The translations under genes and the position numbers were made by a program. The notes below the pieces were generated by a model, which did no database searches, was not told the DNA's origin, and saw only the letters and a program-made list of their open reading frames with translations. From Streptomyces cadmiisoli (GTDB lineage: Bacteria; Actinomycetota; Actinomycetes; Streptomycetales; Streptomycetaceae), in assembly GCF_003261055.1 (NCBI RefSeq), contig NZ_CP030073.1:7812001-7876000 (forward strand): a DNA stretch of 64,000 nucleotides, read 5' to 3'. Of this stretch, positions 33,046-41,554 are shown piece by piece (within the stretch, counting starts at the first letter, position 1; each line of letters begins with the position of its first letter).

Positions 33046-33735
33046 ATGCGTGAACGAGTGGTGGCCGCGTGCGACGGGGCTTCGAAGGGAAACCCCGGGC
33101 CGGCGGGCTGGGCATGGGTCGTCGCCGACGAGTCGGAGTCCCCGACCCGCTGGGAGGCGGGGCCGCTGGGCAAGGCCACCAACAACGTCGCCGAACTCAC
33201 CGCCCTGGAGCGGCTGCTGGCGTCGACGGACCCCGGCGTGCCGCTGGAGGTCCGGATGGACTCGCAGTACGCCATGAAGGCCGTCACCACCTGGCTGCCC
33301 GGCTGGAAGCGCAACGGCTGGAAGACCTCCGCCGGCAAACCCGTCGCCAACCAGGACCTGGTGGTGCGCATCGACGAACTGCTCGACGGCCGCTCCGTCG
33401 AGTTCCGCTACGTCCCGGCCCACCAGGTCGACGGCGACCCGCTGAACGACTTCGCCGACCGCGCCGCCAGCCAGGCCGCCACCGAGCAGCAGTCGGCCGG
33501 CAGCGGCTTCGGCTCCCCGGAACCGCCGCCCGCGTCCGGCGCCGCGTCGGCCGCCCCGCGCCGCGGTCCGGCCGCGGCCAAGCCCGCCCGGCAGCGGTCC
33601 GGCACCGCGGCCCGTACGATCAAGGCCAAGTTCCCGGGCCGCTGCGCGTGCGGCCGCTCCTACGCGGCCGGCGAGGCCATCGCCAAGAACCCCCAGGGCT
33701 GGGGCCACCCCGAGTGCCGGACGGTGGACGCCTAG
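33046..33735 (+). CDS. rnhA: Ribonuclease HI with C-terminal zinc-ribbon-like tail
   Basis: A 229-residue enzyme cutting RNA in RNA-DNA hybrids. The catalytic carboxylates are D10 (CDGASKGNPGPAGW), E50 (NNVAELTAL), D72 (MDSQYAM) and D138 (NDFADRA), with H126 in VPAHQVDGDPL. After residue 145 comes a Pro/Ala/Ser-rich linker and then CACGRSYAAGEAIAKNPQGW followed by GHPEC, whose cysteines and histidine suggest a small metal-binding module that might bind nucleic acid. Classic RNase HI is about 155 residues, so the tail is an added domain. The start is ATG. Confidence 0.92.
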   Translation: MRERVVAACDGASKGNPGPAGWAWVVADESESPTRWEAGPLGKATNNVAELTALERLLASTDPGVPLEVRMDSQYAMKAVTTWLPGWKRNGWKTSAGKPVANQDLVVRIDELLDGRSVEFRYVPAHQVDGDPLNDFADRAASQAATEQQSAGSGFGSPEPPPASGAASAAPRRGPAAAKPARQRSGTAARTIKAKFPGRCACGRSYAAGEAIAKNPQGWGHPECRTVDA

Positions 33736-33799
33736 CACCGGTACCGGTCCGGTCCCCGGCGCCCGTGGGCGGCCCCCCGCACCGTCGGACAGGCCCCGG

Positions 33800-34627
33800 C
33801 TACGCGTCCGTGTCGAACGTGTAGTGGGGAGTGTGGTCCAGCATGTCCGCCGGGGTCGTGTCGTTCCACGGCTTCATCGGATCGTTCAGGTCGACCACGT
33901 CCCGTGTGCCGGCCGCCGGCAGGTAGCCGGAGCGGGGGTGCCGGCGCTGCCACCGCGCCCACAGCTTGTCGACGAAGGCGTGCGTCAGCCAGAACACCGG
34001 GTCGTTGGGCGAGACACCCGTGGCCATCTGGCCGCCGACCCAGACGTGCACCCGGTTGTGCAGATTGACGCCCCGCCAGCCCTCCAGATGATTGCGGAAG
34101 CCGTCCGACGCGCTGTTCCAGGGCGCGGTGTCGTACCGGCTCATGGCCAGTACGGACTCGACCTCGGCCGGTGTCGGCAGCTCACGTACCGCCCCGGCGA
34201 GGGCCCGCCGCAGATACGTCCGGCCGTCGACGCGCACGGTGATCGGCCAGTTGCCGGCCGACTCGGTGAAGAGGCCGTCCGTCACCCGGCCGTCCCGGGC
34301 GCGCCCGCTGCCGCCGAGGAAGTCGGGCGCCCACAACGAGGACCCTGCGGTGCGGTCGGCGGACCAGTCCCAGTACGGCAGCGCGACCGACGCGTCCACG
34401 GACTGAAGCGCGCGCTCGAAGTCCAGCAGGAATCTGCGGTGCCAGGGCAGGAAGGACGGCGAGCGGTGGCCGGTGCGCTCGCCGTCGTCGACGTCCCCCA
34501 TGATGAAGGCGTTGTGGGTCGTGACGAACTCGTCGTAGCGGCCGCTGCGCTTGAGCTCCAGGACCGCGGCGACAAAACGCCGCTTCTCGTCGGCGGACAG
34601 GCTCGCCTGGTTCTTGCGGACGGTCAT
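33800..34627 (-). CDS. melC2: Tyrosinase MelC2
   Basis: A 275-residue type 3 copper enzyme oxidising tyrosine and dopa to melanin precursors. The six copper ligands fall at the canonical positions: H38 (THNAF), H54 and H63 (GHRSPSFLPWHRRFLLDFE) for CuA; H190, H194 (VNLHNRVHVW) and H216 (DPVFWLTHAFVDKLW) for CuB. The residue before H216 is Thr, where most relatives have a second His. It has no signal peptide and is exported with MelC1. The ATG lies 31 bases after the melC1 stop, so the two genes form one operon. Confidence 0.95.
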   Translation of the reverse strand: MTVRKNQASLSADEKRRFVAAVLELKRSGRYDEFVTTHNAFIMGDVDDGERTGHRSPSFLPWHRRFLLDFERALQSVDASVALPYWDWSADRTAGSSLWAPDFLGGSGRARDGRVTDGLFTESAGNWPITVRVDGRTYLRRALAGAVRELPTPAEVESVLAMSRYDTAPWNSASDGFRNHLEGWRGVNLHNRVHVWVGGQMATGVSPNDPVFWLTHAFVDKLWARWQRRHPRSGYLPAAGTRDVVDLNDPMKPWNDTTPADMLDHTPHYTFDTDA

Positions 34628-34658
34628 GCGCTGTTGCTCCAGGTGCTGGTGGTCGGGA

Positions 34659-35036
34659 TCAGCCGGCGGCGGGGAACGGGACGAGCCGGGCGCCCCGCAG
34701 CTCGTCGACCGCGGCACGTGCGGCGGCGCGTGGTGTCGGCACCGGCGCGTAGTGGTTGACGACGCTGATCCAGCTGCCGTCCGCGTTGCGCATCATGTGC
34801 AGTTCCGCGCCGTCGATGTGCACCTCGTAGCCGGCGCCGCCGTGGTGGCGGCCCGCTCGGGCGACCGGCCTGCCCTGTATCAGGCGGCCGTTGTAGACCT
34901 CGTCGAAGGCTTCCGGGTCCGGGGTGCCGTGCCGCCGGGCGGTGGCGGCCATGCCCGGGGCGATCGAGAGCGTTCCGGCGGCGGCGGTGAGCGCGGCGCC
35001 CGCGGCGAGTGCGCGACGGCGGCTGAGTTCGGGCAT
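34659..35036 (-). CDS. melC1: Tyrosinase cofactor/chaperone MelC1
   Basis: A 125-residue partner that delivers copper to apo-tyrosinase and carries it through the Tat pathway. The N-terminus is a Tat-type signal ([20 protein letters not shown]). The mature part has the metal-handling [20 protein letters not shown] followed by HMM, and ends with [17 protein letters not shown], which is typical of the family. The ATG follows AGGAGGT. First gene of the mel operon; the upstream 440 bases should hold its promoter. Confidence 0.93.
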   Translation of the reverse strand: MPELSRRRALAAGAALTAAAGTLSIAPGMAATARRHGTPDPEAFDEVYNGRLIQGRPVARAGRHHGGAGYEVHIDGAELHMMRNADGSWISVVNHYAPVPTPRAAARAAVDELRGARLVPFPAAG

Positions 35037-35477
35037 GCGGACCTCCTGGGTCGGGGAAGGACGGGACGTCGGCCGGGTCGTGCGACCGGCCGGCCCCGCA
35101 TGCCTATCGGTCCGGCGGAGAGCGGGTGAAATCCCCCGTGCGCGACGGGTCGTGATCAGGACAAGTACCTATATCTCGTGCAAGCTTGAACGAAGATGAT
35201 CTTGCCGCGAAGAGGGTGCCGCCGGTCCCGGAAGGGGGAATTCCTTCCGTCGGGCGCGCTCGTCCGCACGATCCTTGGCGGACGGGCGGTTCGCCGGTGG
35301 TGCGGCTCACCCCGGGAAACTGACGCGTTCGAAAGCCTCGTCGACGCCCTGTCGAAGCGCTGCTGACGCTCCGCCGAGGCCCGGTCGACGGGCCGCCGGC
35401 GCGGACGGTCGGGCCCTGCGGCGGCTGTCGGAGTGGGGCGTTCCGCGTACCGGCGCGGCGGGTGACAGACTGTGGTC
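35037..35477. other. Intergenic region upstream of melC1 and the aldo-keto reductase
   Basis: This 441-base stretch lies between divergent genes. An AT-richer patch around 35160-35200 (on the minus strand TTCAAGCTTGCACGAGATATA) is the most promoter-like part for the mel operon, but I cannot fix a pair of hexamers with confidence. I see no coding frame that looks like protein and no RNA gene. Confidence 0.5.
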
Positions 35478-36461
35478 ATGGATGAGCGTGAATTCGGCAG
35501 ATCTGGTCAGCATGCGTCGGTCGTCGGTCTCGGTACCTGGCAGCTGGGTGCCGACTGGGGTGACGTCGACGAGAAGGACGCCCTCGCGGTGCTGGAGGCG
35601 GCGGCGGAGTCCGGCGTGACCTTCTTCGACACCGCCGACGTGTACGGCGACGGACGCAGCGAGCAGACCATCGCCACGTTCCTGGGCGGCCGGCCCGACC
35701 TGCACGTGCTGGTCGCCACCAAGATGGGCCGGCGCGTCGACCAGATCCCCGAGAACTACGTGCTGGACAACTTCCGTGCCTGGAACGACCGGTCCCGGCG
35801 CAACCTCGGCGTCGACCGCGTGGACCTGGTTCAGCTGCACTGCCCGCCCACCGCGGTCTACTCCAGCGACGCGGTGTTCGACGCCCTGGACACCCTGGTC
35901 GAGGAGGAGCGCGTCGCCGCCTACGGCGTGAGCGTGGAGACCTGCGCCGAGGCGCTGACCGCGATCGCCCGGCCTCATGTGGTGAGCGTGCAGATCATCC
36001 TCAACCCGTTCCGCATGAAGCCGCTGCGCGAGGTGCTGCCGGCCGCCCGGGAGGCGGGCGTCGGCATCATCGCCCGGGTGCCGCTGGCCTCCGGCCTGCT
36101 GTCCGGCAAGTACACCAAGGACACCGTCTTCGCCGAGAACGACCACCGCACCTACAACCGGCACGGCGAGTCCTTCGACCAGGGCGAGACCTTCTCCGGC
36201 GTCGACTACGCCACCGGCGTCGAGGCCGCCGCCGAGTTCGCCGCCCTCGCCCCCGAGGGGTACACCCCGGCTCAGCTGGCGCTGCGCTGGATCATCCAGC
36301 AGCCCGGCGTCACCACGGTGATCCCCGGTGCCCGCTCCGCCGAGCAGTCCCGCGCCAACGCGGCGGCCGCCAAGCTGCCCGCCCTGTCCGACGCCACCCT
36401 CCAGGCGATCGAGGACCTCTACGACCGGCGGATCAAGGAGCAGGTGGAGAGCCGCTGGTAG
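35478..36461 (+). CDS. Aldo-keto reductase
   Basis: A 327-residue NADPH-dependent oxidoreductase. AKR motifs are in order: VVGLGTWQLGADWG, VTFFDTADVYGDGRSE (Asp and Tyr of the tetrad), VATKMGRRVDQIPEN (Lys) and VDLVQLHCPP (His). The end RWIIQQPGVTTVIPGARS is the usual NADPH-binding stretch. The ATG at 35478 is preferred over a GTG two codons upstream because of family alignment. The substrate is unknown, and no pathway partner is adjacent. Confidence 0.92.
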   Translation: MDEREFGRSGQHASVVGLGTWQLGADWGDVDEKDALAVLEAAAESGVTFFDTADVYGDGRSEQTIATFLGGRPDLHVLVATKMGRRVDQIPENYVLDNFRAWNDRSRRNLGVDRVDLVQLHCPPTAVYSSDAVFDALDTLVEEERVAAYGVSVETCAEALTAIARPHVVSVQIILNPFRMKPLREVLPAAREAGVGIIARVPLASGLLSGKYTKDTVFAENDHRTYNRHGESFDQGETFSGVDYATGVEAAAEFAALAPEGYTPAQLALRWIIQQPGVTTVIPGARSAEQSRANAAAAKLPALSDATLQAIEDLYDRRIKEQVESRW

Positions 36462-36589
36462 CCGTCGAGCGCATGTCCGGGGCGGCCGTCGCAACAGCGG
36501 CGCAAAAAGGGGCCGGCCGCCCCGGAGACTTCCGGCGGTCCCGGGGAACCCGGTGGGAAGGAGCCCGGTCTTTCTCACCAGGAGGAGCC

Positions 36590-37087
36590 GTGTCGGTCGC
36601 CGACGACAGCCCGAGCAGGTCCAGGGGGCGTGACGAGACCGAGGAGGAGAGAGCCGACCGCATGTGGGGCGAGCTGATCCAGGAGGTCCGCATCACCCAG
36701 ATGGGGGTCCAGATCCTCTTCGGTTTCCTGCTGACCGTCGTCTTCACCTCCACGTACCACGCGCTGGACGACACCGACCAGACCATTTACATCGTGACCG
36801 TCGTCCTCGGGGCGACGGCGACCGGCGCTCTGATAGGGCCGGTCGCCCTGCACCGCATCGTCTCCGGGCAGCGGATCAAACCGCAGGCGGTGGTCTGGGC
36901 GTCACGGCTGACCTTCGTGGGCCTGCTCCTGCTGCTCGCCACGATGACCTGCTCGCTGCTGCTCATCCTCCGGGTGGCGACCCACAACGACTACGTTCCG
37001 TGGCTCGTCGGTGGCGTGTTCGCCTGGTACCTGCTCTGCTGGTTCGTGCTGCCGGCCTGGGCGCGACGGCACCACACCGGTCGCTGA
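36590..37087 (+). CDS. Small membrane protein, DUF6328 type
   Basis: A 165-residue integral membrane protein. After a charged N-terminus (SRGRDETEEERADRMWGELI) there are four hydrophobic helices: MGVQILFGFLLTVVFTSTY, YIVTVVLGATATGALIGPVA, LTFVGLLLLLATMTCSLLLI and PWLVGGVFAWYLLCWFVLPA. ELIQEVRITQMGVQILFGFL is typical of the actinobacterial DUF6328 family, whose function is unknown. The GTG start follows AGGAGGA. It faces the SsgA-like gene. Confidence 0.82.
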   Translation: MSVADDSPSRSRGRDETEEERADRMWGELIQEVRITQMGVQILFGFLLTVVFTSTYHALDDTDQTIYIVTVVLGATATGALIGPVALHRIVSGQRIKPQAVVWASRLTFVGLLLLLATMTCSLLLILRVATHNDYVPWLVGGVFAWYLLCWFVLPAWARRHHTGR

Positions 37088-37177
37088 CGGACGGCGCCCC
37101 GGAGTTCCGCTCCGCCCGGCCGCCGGGCGGAACCCGTGCACGTACCGGCAGGTCCCCGGCGCGCGTTCCGCTCGGTC

Positions 37178-37603
37178 TCAGCTCTCGGCGAAGACCTCCG
37201 CCAGGAAGTCGTCCACATACGGTCGCTCCCGCCCCGGCGCGACCATGTCGTGGGTCCGGGACAGGAACGACTCGACCGCCGACGCCCGGGCGAACACCAC
37301 CGCGTGCCGGCATCCGCCGTCCGGCCGGGCGTCGCCGAAGAACTCCATGCGCAGTTCCTCCCACCTCCCCGCGGACACCGGGCGGAACCGCACGTCGCCC
37401 GCGCCGACGGGTCGGCGCAGTCCCGTCCGGAGCATCTCCCGGTCCAGCCGCCACCGCGCGAGCACCCGGCCGTCGTGGCTGAACACCACGGTGACGGCGT
37501 ACGGGTCCCGCGCGTCGTAGTTCAGGCGGGCGAGCACGGGGAAGCGGTCCGTGGCGCCCGTCCGGAGCTGCATCACCAGGGTCTTGTGCACGCTGGGTTT
37601 CAC
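37178..37603 (-). CDS. SsgA-like sporulation and cell-division protein (SALP)
   Basis: A 141-residue SsgA-family protein. Its core matches the family in LNYDARDPYAVTVVFSHDG, RWRLDREMLRTGLRRPVGAG followed by DVRFRP, and FFARASAV-like VVFARASAVESFLSRTHDMV near the C-terminus. SALPs occur in morphologically complex actinomycetes and guide septum placement and peptidoglycan remodelling in sporulating hyphae. Which of the family members this is cannot be read directly. The GTG start has GGAGG about seven bases upstream. Confidence 0.85.
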   Translation of the reverse strand: MKPSVHKTLVMQLRTGATDRFPVLARLNYDARDPYAVTVVFSHDGRVLARWRLDREMLRTGLRRPVGAGDVRFRPVSAGRWEELRMEFFGDARPDGGCRHAVVFARASAVESFLSRTHDMVAPGRERPYVDDFLAEVFAES

Positions 37604-37763
37604 GAGGGGGGCCTCCGAGGAGAACGGTCGTAGAGCTCCCTGGTACCCCGTCCTGCGGTCGCTGCGCAGCCGCGCGACGGGGATTCCCCGACGCCGCCGA
37701 TCCCGCGTCGGGCAGCGCCGACTGAGGCCCCGTCGCCAAACGGCGCCCCGCGCCGGGCACCGC

Positions 37764-39371
37764 TCAGTCCGACGGCGGGCGGAAGGTCCGCAGGAACGTG
37801 TCCAGGGCCTGCCGGTTCTCGGCGGCCTCCCACTCGTCGGCGGGCGTCGTCCAGCGCAGCGAGTAACCGCGGCCGTCGCCGATGAGGAAGCCGCGGCCGA
37901 AGGTGCGTACCCGCGTCCCGTCGACGTCGGCGAGCCACTGCATGTCGGCGGCCTCGCGCCCGCGGTACATCGTCGCCTGGATCCCGCCGACCCGCCGGTA
38001 GTCGTCCGCCTGCTGCTTGAGGTCGGGCTCGACGTCGTCCCGCCACACCGCGACCGGGTCGGTGCCGACCCGTTCGCTGTAGGTCACGGCGAGCGTGCGC
38101 GGGTCGTCCTCGGCGCCCAGGACCACGCGGTAGGCCAGGTCGGACACCCGGTCGGTGCTCAGCGGCCGCCAGCCGTCGGGCAGGGCGACGGAGAAGCCCT
38201 CCGGCGAGCTGTAGCCGCGGAAACCGGGCGGCAGTCCGGTGGCCGAGGCCGAGGCCGAGGGGGAGGAGGCGGTGGGCGGTGCCGTCGGAGCGGGTGCCGG
38301 GGCGGACGGTGCCGAGCCGTTCGCCGGAGGCGTGGCGGTGGTGGACGGACCGGGCTGCGTGCCGGTCGCCGAGTGTTCGTCGTCGGAGAGGCCGACCGTC
38401 GCCGCGAGGATCGCGACGCCGACGGTGACGACGGCGAGCGTCGTGCCGACGATCATGGCCCGTCTGCTCCACCCCGGCGCTGAGGCATGGCAGGCGAAGG
38501 CGTACGCGCGGCGCAGGCGGGGTGTCGGTGCGGCCGGCAGGGCCGCCTCGGCGTCCTCCTTCAGCACCCGGGTGAGTGCCTCGCGCGCCACGGTCCGGGT
38601 CAGCCGTTCGCGGCTGTTCTTGCGCAGCAGGCCCTGGACGACCTGGGCGAGGGGGCCCGCGCGCTGCGGGGTGCGCAGCGGCAGCCGGTCCACTCCTTTC
38701 AGCGTGGTCTCCGGCCGGTCCCGGTCCCGGAACGGCGGGCGTCCTTCCACCATGGTGTAGAGGATCGCGCCGAGCGCCCACAGATCCGCCGCCGGGCCGA
38801 TCCGCTCGTCGCGGGCCTGTTCCGGGGAGGCGTACGAGGGCGCCGTCAGACGCGGTGCCAGTGTCGCGCCCGCGAGGCCGAAGCCGGTGACGACGACCGG
38901 ACCCTCCTCACGCACGAGCACCTGGCCGGGGCTCAGCTCGCCGTGGGTGATGCCCTGATCGTGCGCAGCGTCCAGCACGTGGAGCAGCTCCAGCCCGATC
39001 CGGGCCGCCCGGACGTAGTGGAACGGGCCCTGCTGGCCGAGCAGCTCACCGAGCGGGGTGCCCCCCACCCATTCGGTGACCGTCCACAGTGAACCCGCCT
39101 CCTCGACGACGTCGACGACGGGGGCGACCCGGCCCGGGCACAGCTGGCCCATCGTCTCCGCCGTGCGCATGACGCGGCCGACGGCCCGGCGCGCGCTCTC
39201 CTCGCCGGGCTCGCCGGGCAGCCCGACCTGGGTCACCAGGCAGGGCCGCCCGGCTTGTACGTCCTCCCCGTACCAGCAGATCCGGTTCGACTCGTGATGG
39301 ACGGCTTCCAGGAGCCGGTATCTCCCGGCGACCGACCGGTGTGCGGAGACGTGCGCCTTGCCCATGGCCAT
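37764..39371 (-). CDS. Membrane Ser/Thr pseudokinase with extracellular sensor domain
   Basis: A 535-residue protein with a kinase fold that has lost the catalytic residues. There is no glycine loop or VAIK lysine (VQAGRPCLVTQVGL). HRD is replaced in ITHGELSPGQVLV (H143-G-E; the usual Asn is Gln150). DFG is replaced by TGFG (162-165). Structural motifs remain (PSYASPEQARDE; DLWALGAILYTMVEG). One membrane helix spans about 304-328, then a Pro/Ala/Ser/Thr linker and an extracellular domain (392-535). It probably binds partners or nucleotide without phosphorylating. An ATG two codons in (39365) has better spacing from GAGGG. Confidence 0.88.
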   Translation of the reverse strand: MAMGKAHVSAHRSVAGRYRLLEAVHHESNRICWYGEDVQAGRPCLVTQVGLPGEPGEESARRAVGRVMRTAETMGQLCPGRVAPVVDVVEEAGSLWTVTEWVGGTPLGELLGQQGPFHYVRAARIGLELLHVLDAAHDQGITHGELSPGQVLVREEGPVVVTGFGLAGATLAPRLTAPSYASPEQARDERIGPAADLWALGAILYTMVEGRPPFRDRDRPETTLKGVDRLPLRTPQRAGPLAQVVQGLLRKNSRERLTRTVAREALTRVLKEDAEAALPAAPTPRLRRAYAFACHASAPGWSRRAMIVGTTLAVVTVGVAILAATVGLSDDEHSATGTQPGPSTTATPPANGSAPSAPAPAPTAPPTASSPSASASATGLPPGFRGYSSPEGFSVALPDGWRPLSTDRVSDLAYRVVLGAEDDPRTLAVTYSERVGTDPVAVWRDDVEPDLKQQADDYRRVGGIQATMYRGREAADMQWLADVDGTRVRTFGRGFLIGDGRGYSLRWTTPADEWEAAENRQALDTFLRTFRPPSD

Positions 39372-39481
39372 CCCTCGTTGAACCCCTGGCTCTCACCTTT
39401 GCCAGTGGTACGCGGGGTGCGACGGCGCGCGTTCAACGCGCCGGGCGCATATTCGGGCAGGACCGTATTTTTGACGTTCCG

Positions 39482-40450
39482 TCAGTGCAGTTCGAAGCGG
39501 TCGGCCCAGGTCATCACGTCACGGGGCGAGGCGTTGCCCCCGCACACCACCAGCCCGATGCGGCAGTCCTCGCCGACCCGTTCCACGACCTGCCGGGCGG
39601 CGGGCAGCAGACAGCCGGCCGCCGGCTCCGCCCACACCTTGGCGTGCTCGGCGAGGTCGAGACAGCCCCGTACGGCGTCCCGGTCGGGAACCACGAGCAC
39701 CTCAGTGACCAGCGCGGACACATGGTCGTACGTCAGTGCCGACACCGTGGGGGCGCTCAGCGTGGACGAGATGGACGACAGCGGGACCTGCACCGGGCCG
39801 CCCGCCCGCAGCGCCTCGGACATGGCCTCGGCACCCTCGGTCTCCACGCCCCAGATCCGCACCCCCGGGCGGCGGGCCCGCAGCGCCGCCGCCACACCGG
39901 CGATCAGCCCGCCGCCTCCGATGCTGACCAGTACGTCGGTCACCTCGTCCGCGTCGTCCGCGAACTCCAGCCCGACCGTGCCCTGACCGGCGACGACCAG
40001 AGGGTCGTCGAAGGGGTGCACCAGTGTCAGACCCTCGTCCCGCAGTTCGGTCACGAGGCGGAAGGCGCCGCCCATGTCCTCGGTGATCCGCACCGTCGCA
40101 CCGGCCTCCCGGGCGATCTCGACCGCGCGGGTGGGCGCCGAGCGCGGCATGACCACCGTCGCCTTCACGTCGAGGGCGGCGGCCATGACCGCGAGCGCGA
40201 TCCCGTGGTTGCCACCGCTGACCGCGACGACCCCGGCGGCCCGCTCGGCCTCGCTCAGCGACAGCAGCTTCGCCGTCGCCCCACGGGCCTTGAAGGAACC
40301 GGTGCGTTGCAGGAGTTCGAGTTTCGCGGTCACCGGGACACCGAGCAGCCCGGACAGGCCGGGGCTCGGCACGGTGGGGGTGCGAAGGACATGTCCGGCG
40401 ATCCGCTCGGCGGCGGATTCGATGTCCGAGATGCCGATCAAGGAGCTCAC
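39482..40450 (-). CDS. PLP-dependent threonine/serine dehydratase-like enzyme
   Basis: A 322-residue fold-type II PLP enzyme. The cofactor lysine lies in LQRTGSFKARGATAKL (about residues 47-62), the phosphate-binding loop is VSIGGGGLIAGVAAAL and the substrate loop is VSGGNHGIALAVM. It resembles catabolic threonine dehydratases and serine racemases, which deaminate threonine or serine. No ACT regulatory domain is present, so it is not the feedback-controlled biosynthetic enzyme. GTG at 40450 abuts GGAAGG; a TTG three codons later has better spacing. Confidence 0.88.
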   Translation of the reverse strand: MSSLIGISDIESAAERIAGHVLRTPTVPSPGLSGLLGVPVTAKLELLQRTGSFKARGATAKLLSLSEAERAAGVVAVSGGNHGIALAVMAAALDVKATVVMPRSAPTRAVEIAREAGATVRITEDMGGAFRLVTELRDEGLTLVHPFDDPLVVAGQGTVGLEFADDADEVTDVLVSIGGGGLIAGVAAALRARRPGVRIWGVETEGAEAMSEALRAGGPVQVPLSSISSTLSAPTVSALTYDHVSALVTEVLVVPDRDAVRGCLDLAEHAKVWAEPAAGCLLPAARQVVERVGEDCRIGLVVCGGNASPRDVMTWADRFELH

Positions 40451-40813
40451 CCTTCCGGCGCGGCGGCTTCGATGGTGGAACCGCGCCGTGTCGAACCCTG
40501 ACGCGGTACACGCCGCAGGTCAACACGGTTGCCGGTGCCGTGGCCCGGTCCGCAGCGGCGCGCGTCGCATCAGGATGTCCTGCGGCGGCCGCGGCTGGGC
40601 CGCGGCGCACGCCTCCCAGCCTGTGCCGCCGAGGTCCGCGCCGACCGCGGCGAGGTGCCGGCGGGCCCCGGCTGCCACCGCCGTACGCCCGCCTCGCCGT
40701 ACGCCCGCCCCGTGATCGGCGCCGCCGGAGGTGCCACCCGTCGACGATCACGGCGTGGACGCGGCGCGGAGGGGTGCCCGTGAGGCGCAGATCACCTCAC
40801 GAGCCGCCCCCGG
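40451..40813. other. Intergenic region with a short tandem repeat
   Basis: A 363-base stretch between the dehydratase start and the AIM24 stop. It contains two copies of CCGTACGCCCGCC (40681-40693 and 40697-40709) separated by three bases, and several GC-rich self-complementary patches that could end the AIM24 transcript. No convincing gene or promoter was seen. Confidence 0.5.
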
Positions 40814-41491
40814 TCAGTGCTGCTGGGCCTTCGGGGGTGTCGCCTCGCTCGGACGCACCACCACGTACCCCTCGCCTTCCAGGACCAGTTGCACGGCCTC
40901 ACCGGAACCACCGCGCAGCATCGACCCGATCGACTGCGAGCGGTGCAGCGAGGTGCGCAGTCCCGCGGTCCAGCCGACCACCGCGTCCGTGTCCACGTGC
41001 ACCGGCTGCTGCGCCGAGACGGGGATGACCAGCGGATTGCCGTCGCACACCAGGCCCAGGCTGCCGTGCCCGGTGAAGACGCTGTTGAACAGGCCGCCGC
41101 CCGCGATCCCCGCGCCCTTCACCGTGGCGATCCGGTACGCCAACGTGGCGTCGAAGCACAGGATGTTGCGGCCGTTCACGGTGAACTCGTCGCCCGGCTC
41201 GACCTCGACGATGAAGCAGTTCTGCGCCTCGTGGGCGAACCAGGCTTCCCCCTGGCCGCGCACCGCCATCAGCGGAAGCCCTTCGCCGGTGACCGCACGC
41301 TTCAGCATGCCGCCCACGCCCTGGCTCTTGCGTTCGAAGGCGAGGGTGCCGCGGTAGGCGATCATCGCGCCCTGCCGGGCCAGCATCTCGCCGGACACCG
41401 CGTATCTGATGCATTTGGCGTTCTCGACGGTCATCCCCGGCGCCGTGGCCGGCTGCACCATGTGCTCGCTGGAAAACAGGTCACCCTTCAT
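40814..41491 (-). CDS. AIM24 family protein
   Basis: A 225-residue protein of the AIM24 (TIGR00266-like) beta-prism family. Family features are VSGEMLARQGAMIAYRGTLA, GGMLKRAVTGEGLPLMAVRG, NGRNILCFDATLAYRI and GLFNSVFTGHGSLGLVC. In Streptomyces these genes often lie near TerD proteins, as here, where a TerD-CAP fusion begins just upstream on the same strand. The biochemical role is unknown; a stress or envelope role is inferred from such neighbourhoods. Confidence 0.87.
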   Translation of the reverse strand: MKGDLFSSEHMVQPATAPGMTVENAKCIRYAVSGEMLARQGAMIAYRGTLAFERKSQGVGGMLKRAVTGEGLPLMAVRGQGEAWFAHEAQNCFIVEVEPGDEFTVNGRNILCFDATLAYRIATVKGAGIAGGGLFNSVFTGHGSLGLVCDGNPLVIPVSAQQPVHVDTDAVVGWTAGLRTSLHRSQSIGSMLRGGSGEAVQLVLEGEGYVVVRPSEATPPKAQQH

Positions 41492-41554
41492 GCATGCATC
41501 CTGTCCGGAGGATTGCGTTCCGCCAAGATCGCGGGTGCCGCGGGCGGACTTTCG

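Noticed and set aside
39284..39296. GGTTCGACTC, resembling a tRNA T-loop
   Set aside because: It lies inside the pseudokinase reading frame and no acceptor stem or anticodon arm can be drawn around it.
40681..40709. Tandem CCGTACGCCCGCC as a possible CRISPR or operator
   Set aside because: There are only two copies three bases apart, with no spacer structure and no gene start near enough to be an operator.
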